A stretch of DNA of 27,393 bases from Methanobacteriota archaeon (GTDB taxonomy: Archaea > Thermoplasmatota > Poseidoniia > MGIII > CG-Epi1), in contig JAPOKN010000008.1 of the NCBI GenBank assembly GCA_029977605.1, forward strand, positions 1-27,393, given 5' to 3'. Below the pieces are notes generated by a model that had not been told where the DNA came from, made no database searches, and worked only from the letters and a program-made list of their open reading frames with translations. The position numbers and the translations under genes were made by a program. Shown one piece after another: positions 14,898 through 21,841 of this stretch. The number at the start of each line of letters is the position of its first letter. Within the stretch, counting starts at the first letter, position 1.

Positions 14898-15643
14898 TTA
14901 TCATCACCTTTCTTTTCAGATTTTTTCTCTTTTTTATCAGCTTTAGCTTTCTTTTCTACTTTAGTATCTTCAGTCTTTTCCTCTTTGACTTCTTCAGTAG
15001 GTTCCTCCTCAGTAGATTCTTCTTCTTTGACTTCTACGACAGGTTCAGGAAGTGGAGTAACTTCAATTTCGTCAGGTAGTTTAGCATCGGGACGCATAAT
15101 TGCTACTTTGACTCCGATTGTTCCAGGTTTTAGTTTAGCTTGAGCTATTCCAACATCCATTAATTCCAGTGCAGTTTCACCGCAGAATTTAATGTGCCCA
15201 GATAAGAACTTTTCAGTTCGGTGTCTTAATCCAGTTAACTTACCAGCAATTGTAATCTGACATCCTCTTGCTCCAGAATCCATAATTCTTTGCAACATAG
15301 AATTTCCAGCTCTTCTGTAATTCCATCCTCTCTCAAGAGCATTTGCTACTTTTGCAGCCATGATTAATGGGTTAAGAGCAAAATTATTAACTTCGCCAGC
15401 TTCAACTTGCAAATTTTCATAACCGAATTTTCTTTCTAATTCTTCAGTTAATTTTTGAATATCACTACCTTTTCTTCCGATAACAAGTCCCGGTCTTTCA
15501 GCTGCAATTCTAACATGAGTTCCTAGGGGAGTTCTCTGTATAGATAGTCCGCCAAATCCAGCTCTGCTAGTCTTCTTTTGAACGTAATCATGTACTTGTG
15601 CTCTACGTACACGTTCTTTTATCATTTCTTTTACGACGGTCAT
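14894..15643 (-). CDS. rps3: 30S ribosomal protein uS3
   Basis: 249 residues. The type II KH domain contains PGLVIGRKGSDIQKL (GXXG loop at about 56-59). The C-terminal S3 domain has RRAGNSMLQRIMDSGARGCQITIAGKL and the GTIGVKVAIMRPD block. Residues about 202-249 are an added tail, first Glu-rich, then Lys-rich, and probably disordered. uS3 lines the mRNA entry channel with uS5. The ATG overlaps the uL22 stop by 4 bases. Confidence 0.97.
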   Translation of the reverse strand: MTVVKEMIKERVRRAQVHDYVQKKTSRAGFGGLSIQRTPLGTHVRIAAERPGLVIGRKGSDIQKLTEELERKFGYENLQVEAGEVNNFALNPLIMAAKVANALERGWNYRRAGNSMLQRIMDSGARGCQITIAGKLTGLRHRTEKFLSGHIKFCGETALELMDVGIAQAKLKPGTIGVKVAIMRPDAKLPDEIEVTPLPEPVVEVKEEESTEEEPTEEVKEEKTEDTKVEKKAKADKKEKKSEKKGDDK

Positions 15644-16092
15644 TTAACTTCCTCCAATACCACTTCAACATTTGCACTTTCGCGCATTTTTGGCGTAGCT
15701 CTACCTCTAGCTCGTGGGAATCTACCTTCAAATCTCACTCCGCGAGATGTAGCGATATGAGCTATTCTCCAATTTTCAATGTCAATGTGAAGAGCTTCTC
15801 CGTTATTTCCTGCAGATTCAATAACTTTTAAAATTGCAGCAGCAGTTTTCACAGGGAATCTTCCACTTGAAATTCCTTTACCTTTTCTGTGACCGACTTT
15901 ACCATCATGGCGTTTGAAAGGTACGGCTTGTTCAAGATCCATTACTCTTTCTAAGTAACTCTTAGCTTTTTCAAGTTCCATTCCTTTAAGAGCATGACAA
16001 ACTTCTCTAGCAGCTTTAGGAGAGACATTCAATCCAGTTCCGCGAGCAGCAGCATGTATTTCGGGGTTGTATGGGTATGAGAATCCTTTCAT
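15640..16092 (-). CDS. rpl22: 50S ribosomal protein uL22
   Basis: 150 residues. The beginning KAAREVCHALKGMELEKAKSYLERVM, the central VGHRKGKGISSGRFPVKTA and the beta-hairpin end RFPRARGRATPKMRESANVEVVL are those of archaeal uL22 (eukaryotic L17). Its hairpin reaches into the exit tunnel constriction. It starts 4 bases after the uS19 stop. Confidence 0.96.
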   Translation of the reverse strand: MKGFSYPYNPEIHAAARGTGLNVSPKAAREVCHALKGMELEKAKSYLERVMDLEQAVPFKRHDGKVGHRKGKGISSGRFPVKTAAAILKVIESAGNNGEALHIDIENWRIAHIATSRGVRFEGRFPRARGRATPKMRESANVEVVLEEVK

Positions 16093-16096
16093 AATA

Positions 16097-16564
16097 TCAC
16101 TTCAACGGCATAAATTTAGACGACTTGGTAGCACCGACACCAGGTCCTGTGTGTGTAGGGGATGTTCTTGTAGGAGCCAATTCTCCAAAGTACAATCCAA
16201 TCATTTCCGGGAGAATTTCAAGATCTACAAATTCTCTACCATTATATACACCAAATTTTCTTCCTACAAATTGAGGAATGATAATCATTTCTCTACGATG
16301 TGTTCGAATAACTTTATCCGGTTTATTGTTAGAATCATTAATAATTTTTGCTTGTTCCATGCTCAAGCCACGCTTAAACGATCTTCGTTGTCTTGAAGGT
16401 ACAATGGCAATAAATTCTTCGAAGGTTAATTCTTTTAATTTATCTATAGTCATTCCGCGGTAAGTAAATTCTTTCTTTCTGCGGACTTGAATACCTGCCT
16501 TCCTTTTTCTCTCTCTCCTTCTTGCAGCTTTTGGCGTAGCAAGACCTTTCGTTCTACGGGCCAT
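16097..16564 (-). CDS. rps19: 30S ribosomal protein uS19
   Basis: 155 residues, longer than bacterial uS19 because of the archaeal N-terminal extension (RRKKEFTYRGMTIDKLKELTFEEFIAIVPSRQRRS). The core carries VIRTHRREMIIIPQFVGRKFGVYNGREF and ends in LAPTRTSPTHTGPGVGATKSSKFMPLK, a very conserved archaeal ending. It forms the small-subunit head bridge with uL5. It shares TAATG with uL2. Confidence 0.97.
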   Translation of the reverse strand: MARRTKGLATPKAARRRERKRKAGIQVRRKKEFTYRGMTIDKLKELTFEEFIAIVPSRQRRSFKRGLSMEQAKIINDSNNKPDKVIRTHRREMIIIPQFVGRKFGVYNGREFVDLEILPEMIGLYFGELAPTRTSPTHTGPGVGATKSSKFMPLK

Positions 16565-17262
16565 TATCGTTTAGCTCCTGTTCTCTTTGCAGCAATGTGT
16601 CCAACCTTTCTTCCAGGTGGAGCATTTCTAGAAACTGTAGAATTGATACCAATGGTTTGTTTTCGCCCACTTCCATGCGGGTGATCTACAGCATTCATAG
16701 CAACTCCTCTTACCTTAGGCCAAATCTTTGGTCTAGCTCTATTTCGGTAGAAATTCTTTCCTGCTTTTGCAATAGGTTTTTCACCTCTTCCTGAGCCTGC
16801 AACTGAGCCAATGGTGGCTCTGCACATATTATCGAATGCTTTTTGCGCCTTGGAAGGTAAACGAACAATTGTTTTTTTACCGTGGGAAACAATTGTAGCT
16901 GCATTTCCAGCCGCTCTTGCTAATTTCCCACCATCTCCAGGCTTCATTTCAATATTATAAATTTTAGTACCTTCTGGTATAGAACCGATGTATGCTGTAT
17001 TTCCTGTATCGAGTTCAGCACCATGTCCTGCACTTACTTCTTGACCGACATGCATTCCATCATGCGCAATCATAGTATATGTTCCATTTTGATCTTCCAC
17101 CTTTGCCACAGGCGCAGTTCTACCAGGGTCATGCAATAATTCGACGACCTTTCCACTGGAGGACTTTGATCTTGGGTGCCTGGCATCGCCCTTGAAACGA
17201 TTATCAGCTGCCTTGTAGCGACGTCCTCGTCCGCGTCTTCTAGGTATTATTCTCTTTCCCAT
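16564..17262 (-). CDS. rpl2: 50S ribosomal protein uL2
   Basis: 232 residues. VELLHDPGRTAPVAKVE, IYNIEMKPGDGGKLARAAGNAATIVSHGKKTIVRLPS and the C-terminal MNAVDHPHGSG (189-199) show uL2, which supports the peptidyl transferase centre. The usual DHPHGGG reads DHPHGSG, a small change that keeps both histidines (194, 196). The ATG follows the uL23 stop by 4 bases. Confidence 0.97.
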   Translation of the reverse strand: MGKRIIPRRRGRGRRYKAADNRFKGDARHPRSKSSSGKVVELLHDPGRTAPVAKVEDQNGTYTMIAHDGMHVGQEVSAGHGAELDTGNTAYIGSIPEGTKIYNIEMKPGDGGKLARAAGNAATIVSHGKKTIVRLPSKAQKAFDNMCRATIGSVAGSGRGEKPIAKAGKNFYRNRARPKIWPKVRGVAMNAVDHPHGSGRKQTIGINSTVSRNAPPGRKVGHIAAKRTGAKR

Positions 17263-17266
17263 TTTA

Positions 17267-17521
17267 TCACAATATTCCTAATCTATTACTCAAATCTTCG
17301 GCTGAATGTCCTTCAGCTAATTTAACAATAGCCAACTTACCTTCCTTGGTAATTCGGGTATTGACTTTACTTACTTCTACTTGGAATAAAGATCTGACAG
17401 CACCTTTGATGTCCAATTTAGAAGCAGTTCTTGCAACGTAAAATTCTAATTTATTTTGTTCAAGCATGTATAATGCTCTTTCTTTTGAGCGAGGACTTAG
17501 AATTACCTTGTGATCGCTCAT
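17267..17521 (-). CDS. rpl23: 50S ribosomal protein uL23
   Basis: 84 residues, the short archaeal form without the tunnel loop of bacteria. SPRSKERALYMLEQNKLEFYVARTASKLDIKGAVRSLFQVEVSKVNT matches closely. uL23 is the main docking site for SRP and the translocon at the tunnel exit. The ATG overlaps the uL4 stop as ATGA. Confidence 0.96.
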   Translation of the reverse strand: MSDHKVILSPRSKERALYMLEQNKLEFYVARTASKLDIKGAVRSLFQVEVSKVNTRITKEGKLAIVKLAEGHSAEDLSNRLGIL

Positions 17522-18306
17522 AATCGTTCTCCTAATGCAGAAACTGCAGATTTACTGAATACTACTAATCTTCCTGGATCTCCACCAGGAGCTAACAATT
17601 CAGTGTTCAAGTTTTTAGATGTAGTAACGTCAACTCCAGATAAGTTACGGAAAGCCCTTTCAGAGTCACTATCTTCAGAAAGAACGAGTAGTACAGATTT
17701 AGGTGTTCGGTATTTTCTTCCGCGACTTTTTCCTTTTCCTGCCCTTATTCCTTTACCTTCACGTGCGCGCTTTACATCTTCTAGTAATCCAAGATTTTCT
17801 AATAGTGAAGTTGCTCTCTTTGTTAGAGATCCACCTTCGTTATCTTTAGCTAAGGTTTCTATTTTATCTTCAACCACATAAGGCAATGTAGCTTTTTCAG
17901 GGATTTGGTGTCCTCTTGCGAGAACATATGATTCCTGTGAGGTAGCAGCTAATGCAGACTTGAAAGCCTTTTTATTTTCTTTGGAATTAATTTTTAGACT
18001 CCAGTCTTTTTCAGCTTTTGGTGGATGAGCACGCCTTCCTCCAATTGTATTTGGAGCTTGAGCACCGCGACCGCCTCCACCGTTTTTACGAGGAGTTCTT
18101 GCCATACCGCGACCTTTACCGGGCCATGAAACAGAATGCCTGAATCCAGCACGACTTGAGGCACCATATGGTTGTCTTCTGTTTGCTCGAGAAGCCCTCA
18201 CAGCTTTTCTTATTAAATCTAAACGTACAGGCTCGCTGAATGCATCAGGCAATTTTGCCGATTTCTTTGAGGCCTTTCCTTTAATTGAATAAATTGGTAC
18301 TTCCAT
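17518..18306 (-). CDS. rpl4: 50S ribosomal protein uL4
   Basis: 262 residues, archaeal/eukaryotic L4 type. The tunnel loop is rich in Arg/Gly: RANRRQPYGASSRAGFRHSVSW, then GKGRGMARTPRKNGGGGRGAQAPNTIGGRRAHPPK. The C-terminal part has VLLVLSEDSDSERAFRNLSGVDVT. It contacts domain I of 23S rRNA and the tunnel wall. It starts 2 bases after the uL3 stop and overlaps uL23 by 4 bases. Confidence 0.97.
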   Translation of the reverse strand: MEVPIYSIKGKASKKSAKLPDAFSEPVRLDLIRKAVRASRANRRQPYGASSRAGFRHSVSWPGKGRGMARTPRKNGGGGRGAQAPNTIGGRRAHPPKAEKDWSLKINSKENKKAFKSALAATSQESYVLARGHQIPEKATLPYVVEDKIETLAKDNEGGSLTKRATSLLENLGLLEDVKRAREGKGIRAGKGKSRGRKYRTPKSVLLVLSEDSDSERAFRNLSGVDVTTSKNLNTELLAPGGDPGRLVVFSKSAVSALGERL

Positions 18307-18308
18307 AA

Positions 18309-19319
18309 TTATACTCCTTGTTGGCTCTCCTGTGAAATCATTGTAATTTCAGGTACAACGACAGAATCAGTTTTCTTTCCATGGAATCTAACTGCTTTTC
18401 TAAATCTAATTAGTCTTTTACTTGGCCCAGGTAAGGAACCGTGTAGTAGAGCATAATTTCCACGAATTAAACCATAGTTCAAAAATCCGCCTTTCGGATT
18501 AATTTCATCTGGATTATCTCCAATTTTTAATAGTCTTTTATTGTATTCAGTACGTTGGTGGTATCCCGTCTGACCAGCTTGTGGTACAGTGGAAACAACA
18601 TATCCTGGACTGAAAGGACCTAAATTTCCAATCATTCTACGATGTTTAGAGTTTTTATGTGTCAATAATTTCACACCCCATCGCTTAACATGTCCTTGGA
18701 AACCATATCCGGTTGTTACAGCAATAGCATCTAGCATTTCACCATCTTGAGTAAAATCAGACATGGTGAACTCTTTACCCATCATTTCCTTTGCGAATTC
18801 AATTTGTGCATCAACAGATCCTCCACCTACAGCCATTTCCATAATTTCAGGTCTTTTCTTTGGAATACCAGTCACCATTCGTGGTTGTGTGTGGACTAAA
18901 AGTCGAACTTCTTCCAAGTCACTATCAGACATTTTCTTCCATGCGGCTTTGGCATTGTGACCTTTAGGAATAGGCAATGTTCTCTCTAAATCTTTATCAA
19001 TTTTCTTTTCCCAAGCTTCAGTTAAAGTTCTTAATCCGTAAGTATCCTGAATGTAGCCCCTTGCTCCAATTACTTTCATTGGCGGAATTTCGACTATGGT
19101 TACAGGCATCCTAATTTCTTGTCCTGCAGTGGTAGATTTTTTGCGGTAATCTACAGCCATGATGTGGCTCATTCCTACTTTATATCCTGCAAAACCAAGG
19201 ATTTTTGGATCGTCACCTTCGACAGCAGCCCAACTAGAGACATGAGGCGTTTCAGAGCGCGCTCTCTTGCGAGGGCTGAAAGCCATAGATCCGCGGTTTG
19301 GTTTGTTGTGTTTTGGCAT
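18309..19319 (-). CDS. rpl3: 50S ribosomal protein uL3
   Basis: 336 residues. It begins with MPKHNKPNRGSMAFSPRKRA, the archaeal/eukaryotic uL3 opening, and contains GFAGYKVGMSHI, the W-finger region KRWGVKLLTHKNSKHRRMIGNLGPFSPGYV, and PQAGQTGYHQRTEYNKRLLKIGD. uL3 is an early assembly protein reaching the peptidyl transferase centre. I start it at ATG 19317-19319, preceded by GGAGAGAG 6 bases upstream. The frame stays open for 59 more codons, but that region is a G+C-rich leader with no protein-like composition. It is the first gene of the long operon. Confidence 0.97.
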   Translation of the reverse strand: MPKHNKPNRGSMAFSPRKRARSETPHVSSWAAVEGDDPKILGFAGYKVGMSHIMAVDYRKKSTTAGQEIRMPVTIVEIPPMKVIGARGYIQDTYGLRTLTEAWEKKIDKDLERTLPIPKGHNAKAAWKKMSDSDLEEVRLLVHTQPRMVTGIPKKRPEIMEMAVGGGSVDAQIEFAKEMMGKEFTMSDFTQDGEMLDAIAVTTGYGFQGHVKRWGVKLLTHKNSKHRRMIGNLGPFSPGYVVSTVPQAGQTGYHQRTEYNKRLLKIGDNPDEINPKGGFLNYGLIRGNYALLHGSLPGPSKRLIRFRKAVRFHGKKTDSVVVPEITMISQESQQGV

Positions 19320-19486
19320 TTTATTCTCTCTCCAGATATCGCTAACCGTTGCTAACGGTGTTGTATACCAGGCGTAATTTCTACAAGTTACACATCGTAC
19401 CGTGACGCTGTTTCTCGTCGAGAACGAGTGCCTCGAGAGGTGTAGGGATAATTGCCCTGAGCGTCTGGTTGCGTGATTGCAGGGTC
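19320..19486 (-). promoter_or_regulatory. Candidate structured 5' leader of the ribosomal operon
   Basis: About 165 bases between the predicted transcription start and uL3. 65 of the 120 bases in 19381-19500 are G or C, against 19 of 60 in nearby coding 19561-19620. Possible stems seen on reading: ACCGTT/AACGGT with 3-base loop (19345-19359, just before the ribosome-binding site); CTCGT/ACGAG (19414-19428), competing with TTCTC/GAGAA (19412-19424); CCTC...GAGG palindrome (19431-19440); AGGG/CCCT (19444-19458); GACGCT (19404-19409) with AGCGTC (19460-19465); CCCTG (19455-19459) with CAGGG (19480-19484). Several exclude each other, as in a switching leader. No known RNA family was recognised. 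An unrelated RNA gene here is also possible. Confidence 0.5.
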
Positions 19487-19504
19487 TCTCGCACAAAGGG
19501 ACCC

Positions 19505-19511
19505 TATATAA
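19505..19511 (-). promoter_or_regulatory. TATA box of the ribosomal protein operon
   Basis: On the minus strand TTATATA sits in AGTCCTTATATAGGG, 10 bases after the acyltransferase stop codon. Archaeal initiation about 22-26 bases downstream would place the start near 19483-19486 and give a leader of about 165 nt before uL3. No equally good element was seen inside the 15-kb operon. It is flanked by an AGGGTC/GACCCT inverted repeat (19481-19486 and 19500-19505), possibly an operator. Confidence 0.62.
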
Positions 19512-19520
19512 GGACTAGTA

Positions 19521-20867
19521 TTATTTTTCCTCGACAGCAGGTACAGATTCAGTCATTATTTCATTTTTAATCGGAAGTTCTTTGATTCCATACATTGCTC
19601 TAGTAATCCAATGTCTTTTCATTATTTCAAAGAATATCCAACAACCAAAAGTAACTACAGCAGTCCCTAAAATTAAAATCACGAGATTAGAGTATCCGCT
19701 TCCTAGGAGCACTAAAAGTATCACGTAGACTATAGGCTGGTGAATAATGTAAAAAGGGTAGACTCCTTGGTTAAGATATGTTAAATTTTTACTTGGCCTG
19801 TTAAGATATTTAGCACCCCAAGTGAATACAAATAAGCACCAAAACCAAGCGTGAAAACTTGTTATAAAGCATGAAATCAAAGTCATATTTGTATGGTACT
19901 CGATTCCCAATTGCTTATACTCCTCTCCGGCCCATCCTCCTCCAATGTAAGGAATTCCACTTTTTGTTTCTTCAGATTTAATCCAAATAAATGCCAAAGT
20001 AGAGATCATGGTAGCTACAGTAATTTGTATTCTTGAGTTGTCAATAAAGTGAAAATATCTTTCTTTATCAATTATGAAAAGATAACCAAAAAAGAAAATT
20101 AGCAAGTACCAAAACCATTCATATCCAAATCCAATTGCTTCTCCCATAATTGGTTTGAGAATGACGTCAGATATTGATAGAATTACAGGAAGAACTAGTA
20201 AAGGTCCAAGTTTGAACGGCATTCTGAAAGTAGTTTTGAGTAATCTCGCAATCTTTCCTTCAGGATAATTTCGTACTACGTAAAATATTGGAAGTAAAAA
20301 TAGCGAGTACTGAAATAAACTCCATATGAACCACAGATGGCCCAGTGATAAATATCTACTAACCAATGGTATAGCCATTGCTAATGTCATTACTATTCCG
20401 AATCCTAAAAAAGCTAAGATTCCTTCTAACAATCCGCTTGGAAAGTACTTTAGAATAATCATCCAAGTCAGAGGCGTCACAGTCCATATTCCAACAAACA
20501 TTGGAATTAGTAATCTTTTAGACCGTTCTTTCAAAAATAGCTTCCATGTACGCCGTTTAAAAGCGAAAGCAGTCCCCATTCCGCTTATCATAAACAGAGC
20601 AGCTAATCTCCATTCATGCATCCATGTTAAAATGTATGAAATGAAACCATCTCCAGCAAAAGAATATACGTTTGTAGCTTCTTCACCTACATCTCCATCT
20701 AAGGCTTCTCTGTTTCTTTCGCCCTCAAACTCATGTTCAGGTTCTACAAAATCATATGCACCCCAGTAAACTCCGATACCTACATGAAATGGGATTAACA
20801 AAGCAAAAAGAATAACTCTAAGCCAGTCGATATCATGACGTCTTACTTTCTTTGGTATATCATCCAC
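19521..20867 (-). CDS. Acyltransferase family 3 membrane protein
   Basis: 448 residues, integral membrane protein of the acyltransferase 3 (PF01757, OpgC-like) family. The hallmark RRHDIDWLRVILFALLIPFHVGIG opens the protein; later segments include LGHLWFIWSLFQYSLFLLPIFY and FYIIHQPIVYVILLVLLG, the typical H-x-W and late HxP blocks, with about ten hydrophobic helices. These enzymes move acyl groups from the cytoplasm to extracytoplasmic sugars or lipids. I start at GTG 20867, one codon after an in-frame TTG, since the TATA box centred near 20894 would begin transcription almost on it. Both ends of the gene border promoters, so it seems monocistronic. Confidence 0.85.
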   Translation of the reverse strand: MDDIPKKVRRHDIDWLRVILFALLIPFHVGIGVYWGAYDFVEPEHEFEGERNREALDGDVGEEATNVYSFAGDGFISYILTWMHEWRLAALFMISGMGTAFAFKRRTWKLFLKERSKRLLIPMFVGIWTVTPLTWMIILKYFPSGLLEGILAFLGFGIVMTLAMAIPLVSRYLSLGHLWFIWSLFQYSLFLLPIFYVVRNYPEGKIARLLKTTFRMPFKLGPLLVLPVILSISDVILKPIMGEAIGFGYEWFWYLLIFFFGYLFIIDKERYFHFIDNSRIQITVATMISTLAFIWIKSEETKSGIPYIGGGWAGEEYKQLGIEYHTNMTLISCFITSFHAWFWCLFVFTWGAKYLNRPSKNLTYLNQGVYPFYIIHQPIVYVILLVLLGSGYSNLVILILGTAVVTFGCWIFFEIMKRHWITRAMYGIKELPIKNEIMTESVPAVEEK

Positions 20868-20889
20868 CAAAATACGTTATTCGTTTTCT

Positions 20890-20898
20890 ATTTATAAT
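20890..20898 (-). promoter_or_regulatory. TATA box for the acyltransferase gene
   Basis: TTATAAATA on the minus strand, centred about 27 bases before GTG 20867. This spacing predicts a leaderless transcript starting on or just before the start codon. It immediately follows the stop codon of the small two-helix ORF. Confidence 0.5.
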
Positions 20899-21086
20899 TA
20901 TTTAGAGTTAAGGGCGGGCCAAATCATTGTTATAGCAATTGTTACGAAGATTTGTATCGCCACAAAAATAACTAAATTGAATCCTATACCGTAAGCAAAG
21001 TTAATAATTAAGGAAATAATTATTGATAGAATTATACTTCCTAAGAATAAGTTTCGAAATCCTACTTTGTCCCAGCTATCTGACGT
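20898..21086 (-). CDS. Possible small two-helix membrane protein, no canonical start
   Basis: A 62-codon open stretch reads SDSWDKVGFRNLFLGSIILS after its first codon, continues through two hydrophobic segments (about 13-33 and 36-55) and ends in MIWPALNSK and TAA. This is protein-like: polar aromatic head, two helices, short polar tail. No ATG, GTG or TTG precedes the helices. The best placed initiation codon is ACG 21084-21086, 9 bases after AGGAGG inside the end of the SDR gene. Either a rare ACG start, a sequence error or variant, or a broken start would explain this. It overlaps the SDR by 25 bases and would be third in the thiolase operon. Function unknown. Confidence 0.42.
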   Translation of the reverse strand, partial: TSDSWDKVGFRNLFLGSIILSIIISLIINFAYGIGFNLVIFVAIQIFVTIAITMIWPALNSK

Positions 21087-21841
21087 CCTTCCATCCCTCC
21101 TGCAATTTCTATAACTTGACCAGTTATGTGACCTGAGAGAGAATCTGAAGCTAGCATAATTGCAGAATTTGCAACGTCTTCAGGCTTAGCTAATTTTTTC
21201 AAAGACATGGTTGAAGTAATTCGTTCTACACGTTTTTGATCTAAGCCTTCATCAATTTTTTTTTGACTGACAGTCCACCCAGGTGCAATGGCATTGACTC
21301 TAACACCATTTCCGATTTGAGCTGCATCGTTTTTCAAAGTACGCAAGAGTCCAGAAGTTATCGCGCCTTTAGCTGCAGCATAATCAGCATGACCAGCTTC
21401 CCCGTATATTCCAGCAGTTGACCCAATTAGAACCAATGACCCTTTTTTTGTTTCAGATGCATGTTTTAGAAAATATCGAGAGGTATTGAAAGCTAAAGAT
21501 AAATTTGTAGAAATGGTATTATCCCATCGACTACTTTCAATCTCCCATAATGGAGCATAATCTTTAGGGTATTTTCCCGCATTAGCTATACAAACATCAA
21601 TTTTCCCTTCTTTCTCAATTATATGCTTGAAAAGTTCTTTAGTTTGTTCAGAGTCAGTTAAATCAGCATTAACTGCTAATCCATCAATTTCTTTTGAAAT
21701 CTTTTCAGCATTATCTTTCGAATGATTATAATGGACAATTACTTTCGCACCTTGATCGGCGAAAGATTTGGAGATTACACTTCCGATTCCTCCCGCACCT
21801 CCAGTTACTAAGACCACTTTATCTTCTAAATCTGAGTTCAT
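21062..21841 (-). CDS. Short-chain dehydrogenase/reductase (FabG/PhaB-like)
   Basis: 259 residues. Classical SDR: cofactor loop TGGAGGIG (13-20), NAG (87-89), catalytic Ser141 in LIGSTAG, Tyr154 and Lys158 in DYAAAKGA, and the C-terminal SGHITGQVIEIAGG. H40 and S41 after the second strand could favour NADP. Being ATGA-coupled to a thiolase, it may reduce 3-oxoacyl-CoA or acetoacetyl-CoA to the 3-hydroxy form, or run the reverse reaction. The acyl substrate cannot be fixed from sequence alone. Confidence 0.88.
   Translation of the reverse strand: MNSDLEDKVVLVTGGAGGIGSVISKSFADQGAKVIVHYNHSKDNAEKISKEIDGLAVNADLTDSEQTKELFKHIIEKEGKIDVCIANAGKYPKDYAPLWEIESSRWDNTISTNLSLAFNTSRYFLKHASETKKGSLVLIGSTAGIYGEAGHADYAAAKGAITSGLLRTLKNDAAQIGNGVRVNAIAPGWTVSQKKIDEGLDQKRVERITSTMSLKKLAKPEDVANSAIMLASDSLSGHITGQVIEIAGGMEGRQIAGTK

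Noticed and set aside
19380..19470. tRNA or other known RNA gene in the uL3 leader
   Set aside because: No TTCRA-type T-loop, no acceptor stem pairing and no A-box match; no SRP or RNase P signature (such as GAGGAAAGUC) was found.
19320..19496. 59-codon N-terminal extension of uL3 in the same open frame
   Set aside because: The uL3 family starts at MPKHNKPNRG with a ribosome-binding site just upstream. The extension has erratic composition and lies in the G+C-rich structured region, after a TATA box.
20326..20769. 147-aa plus-strand ORF opposite the acyltransferase
   Set aside because: Antisense to a membrane protein with family motifs; the composition reflects the complement of the sense strand.
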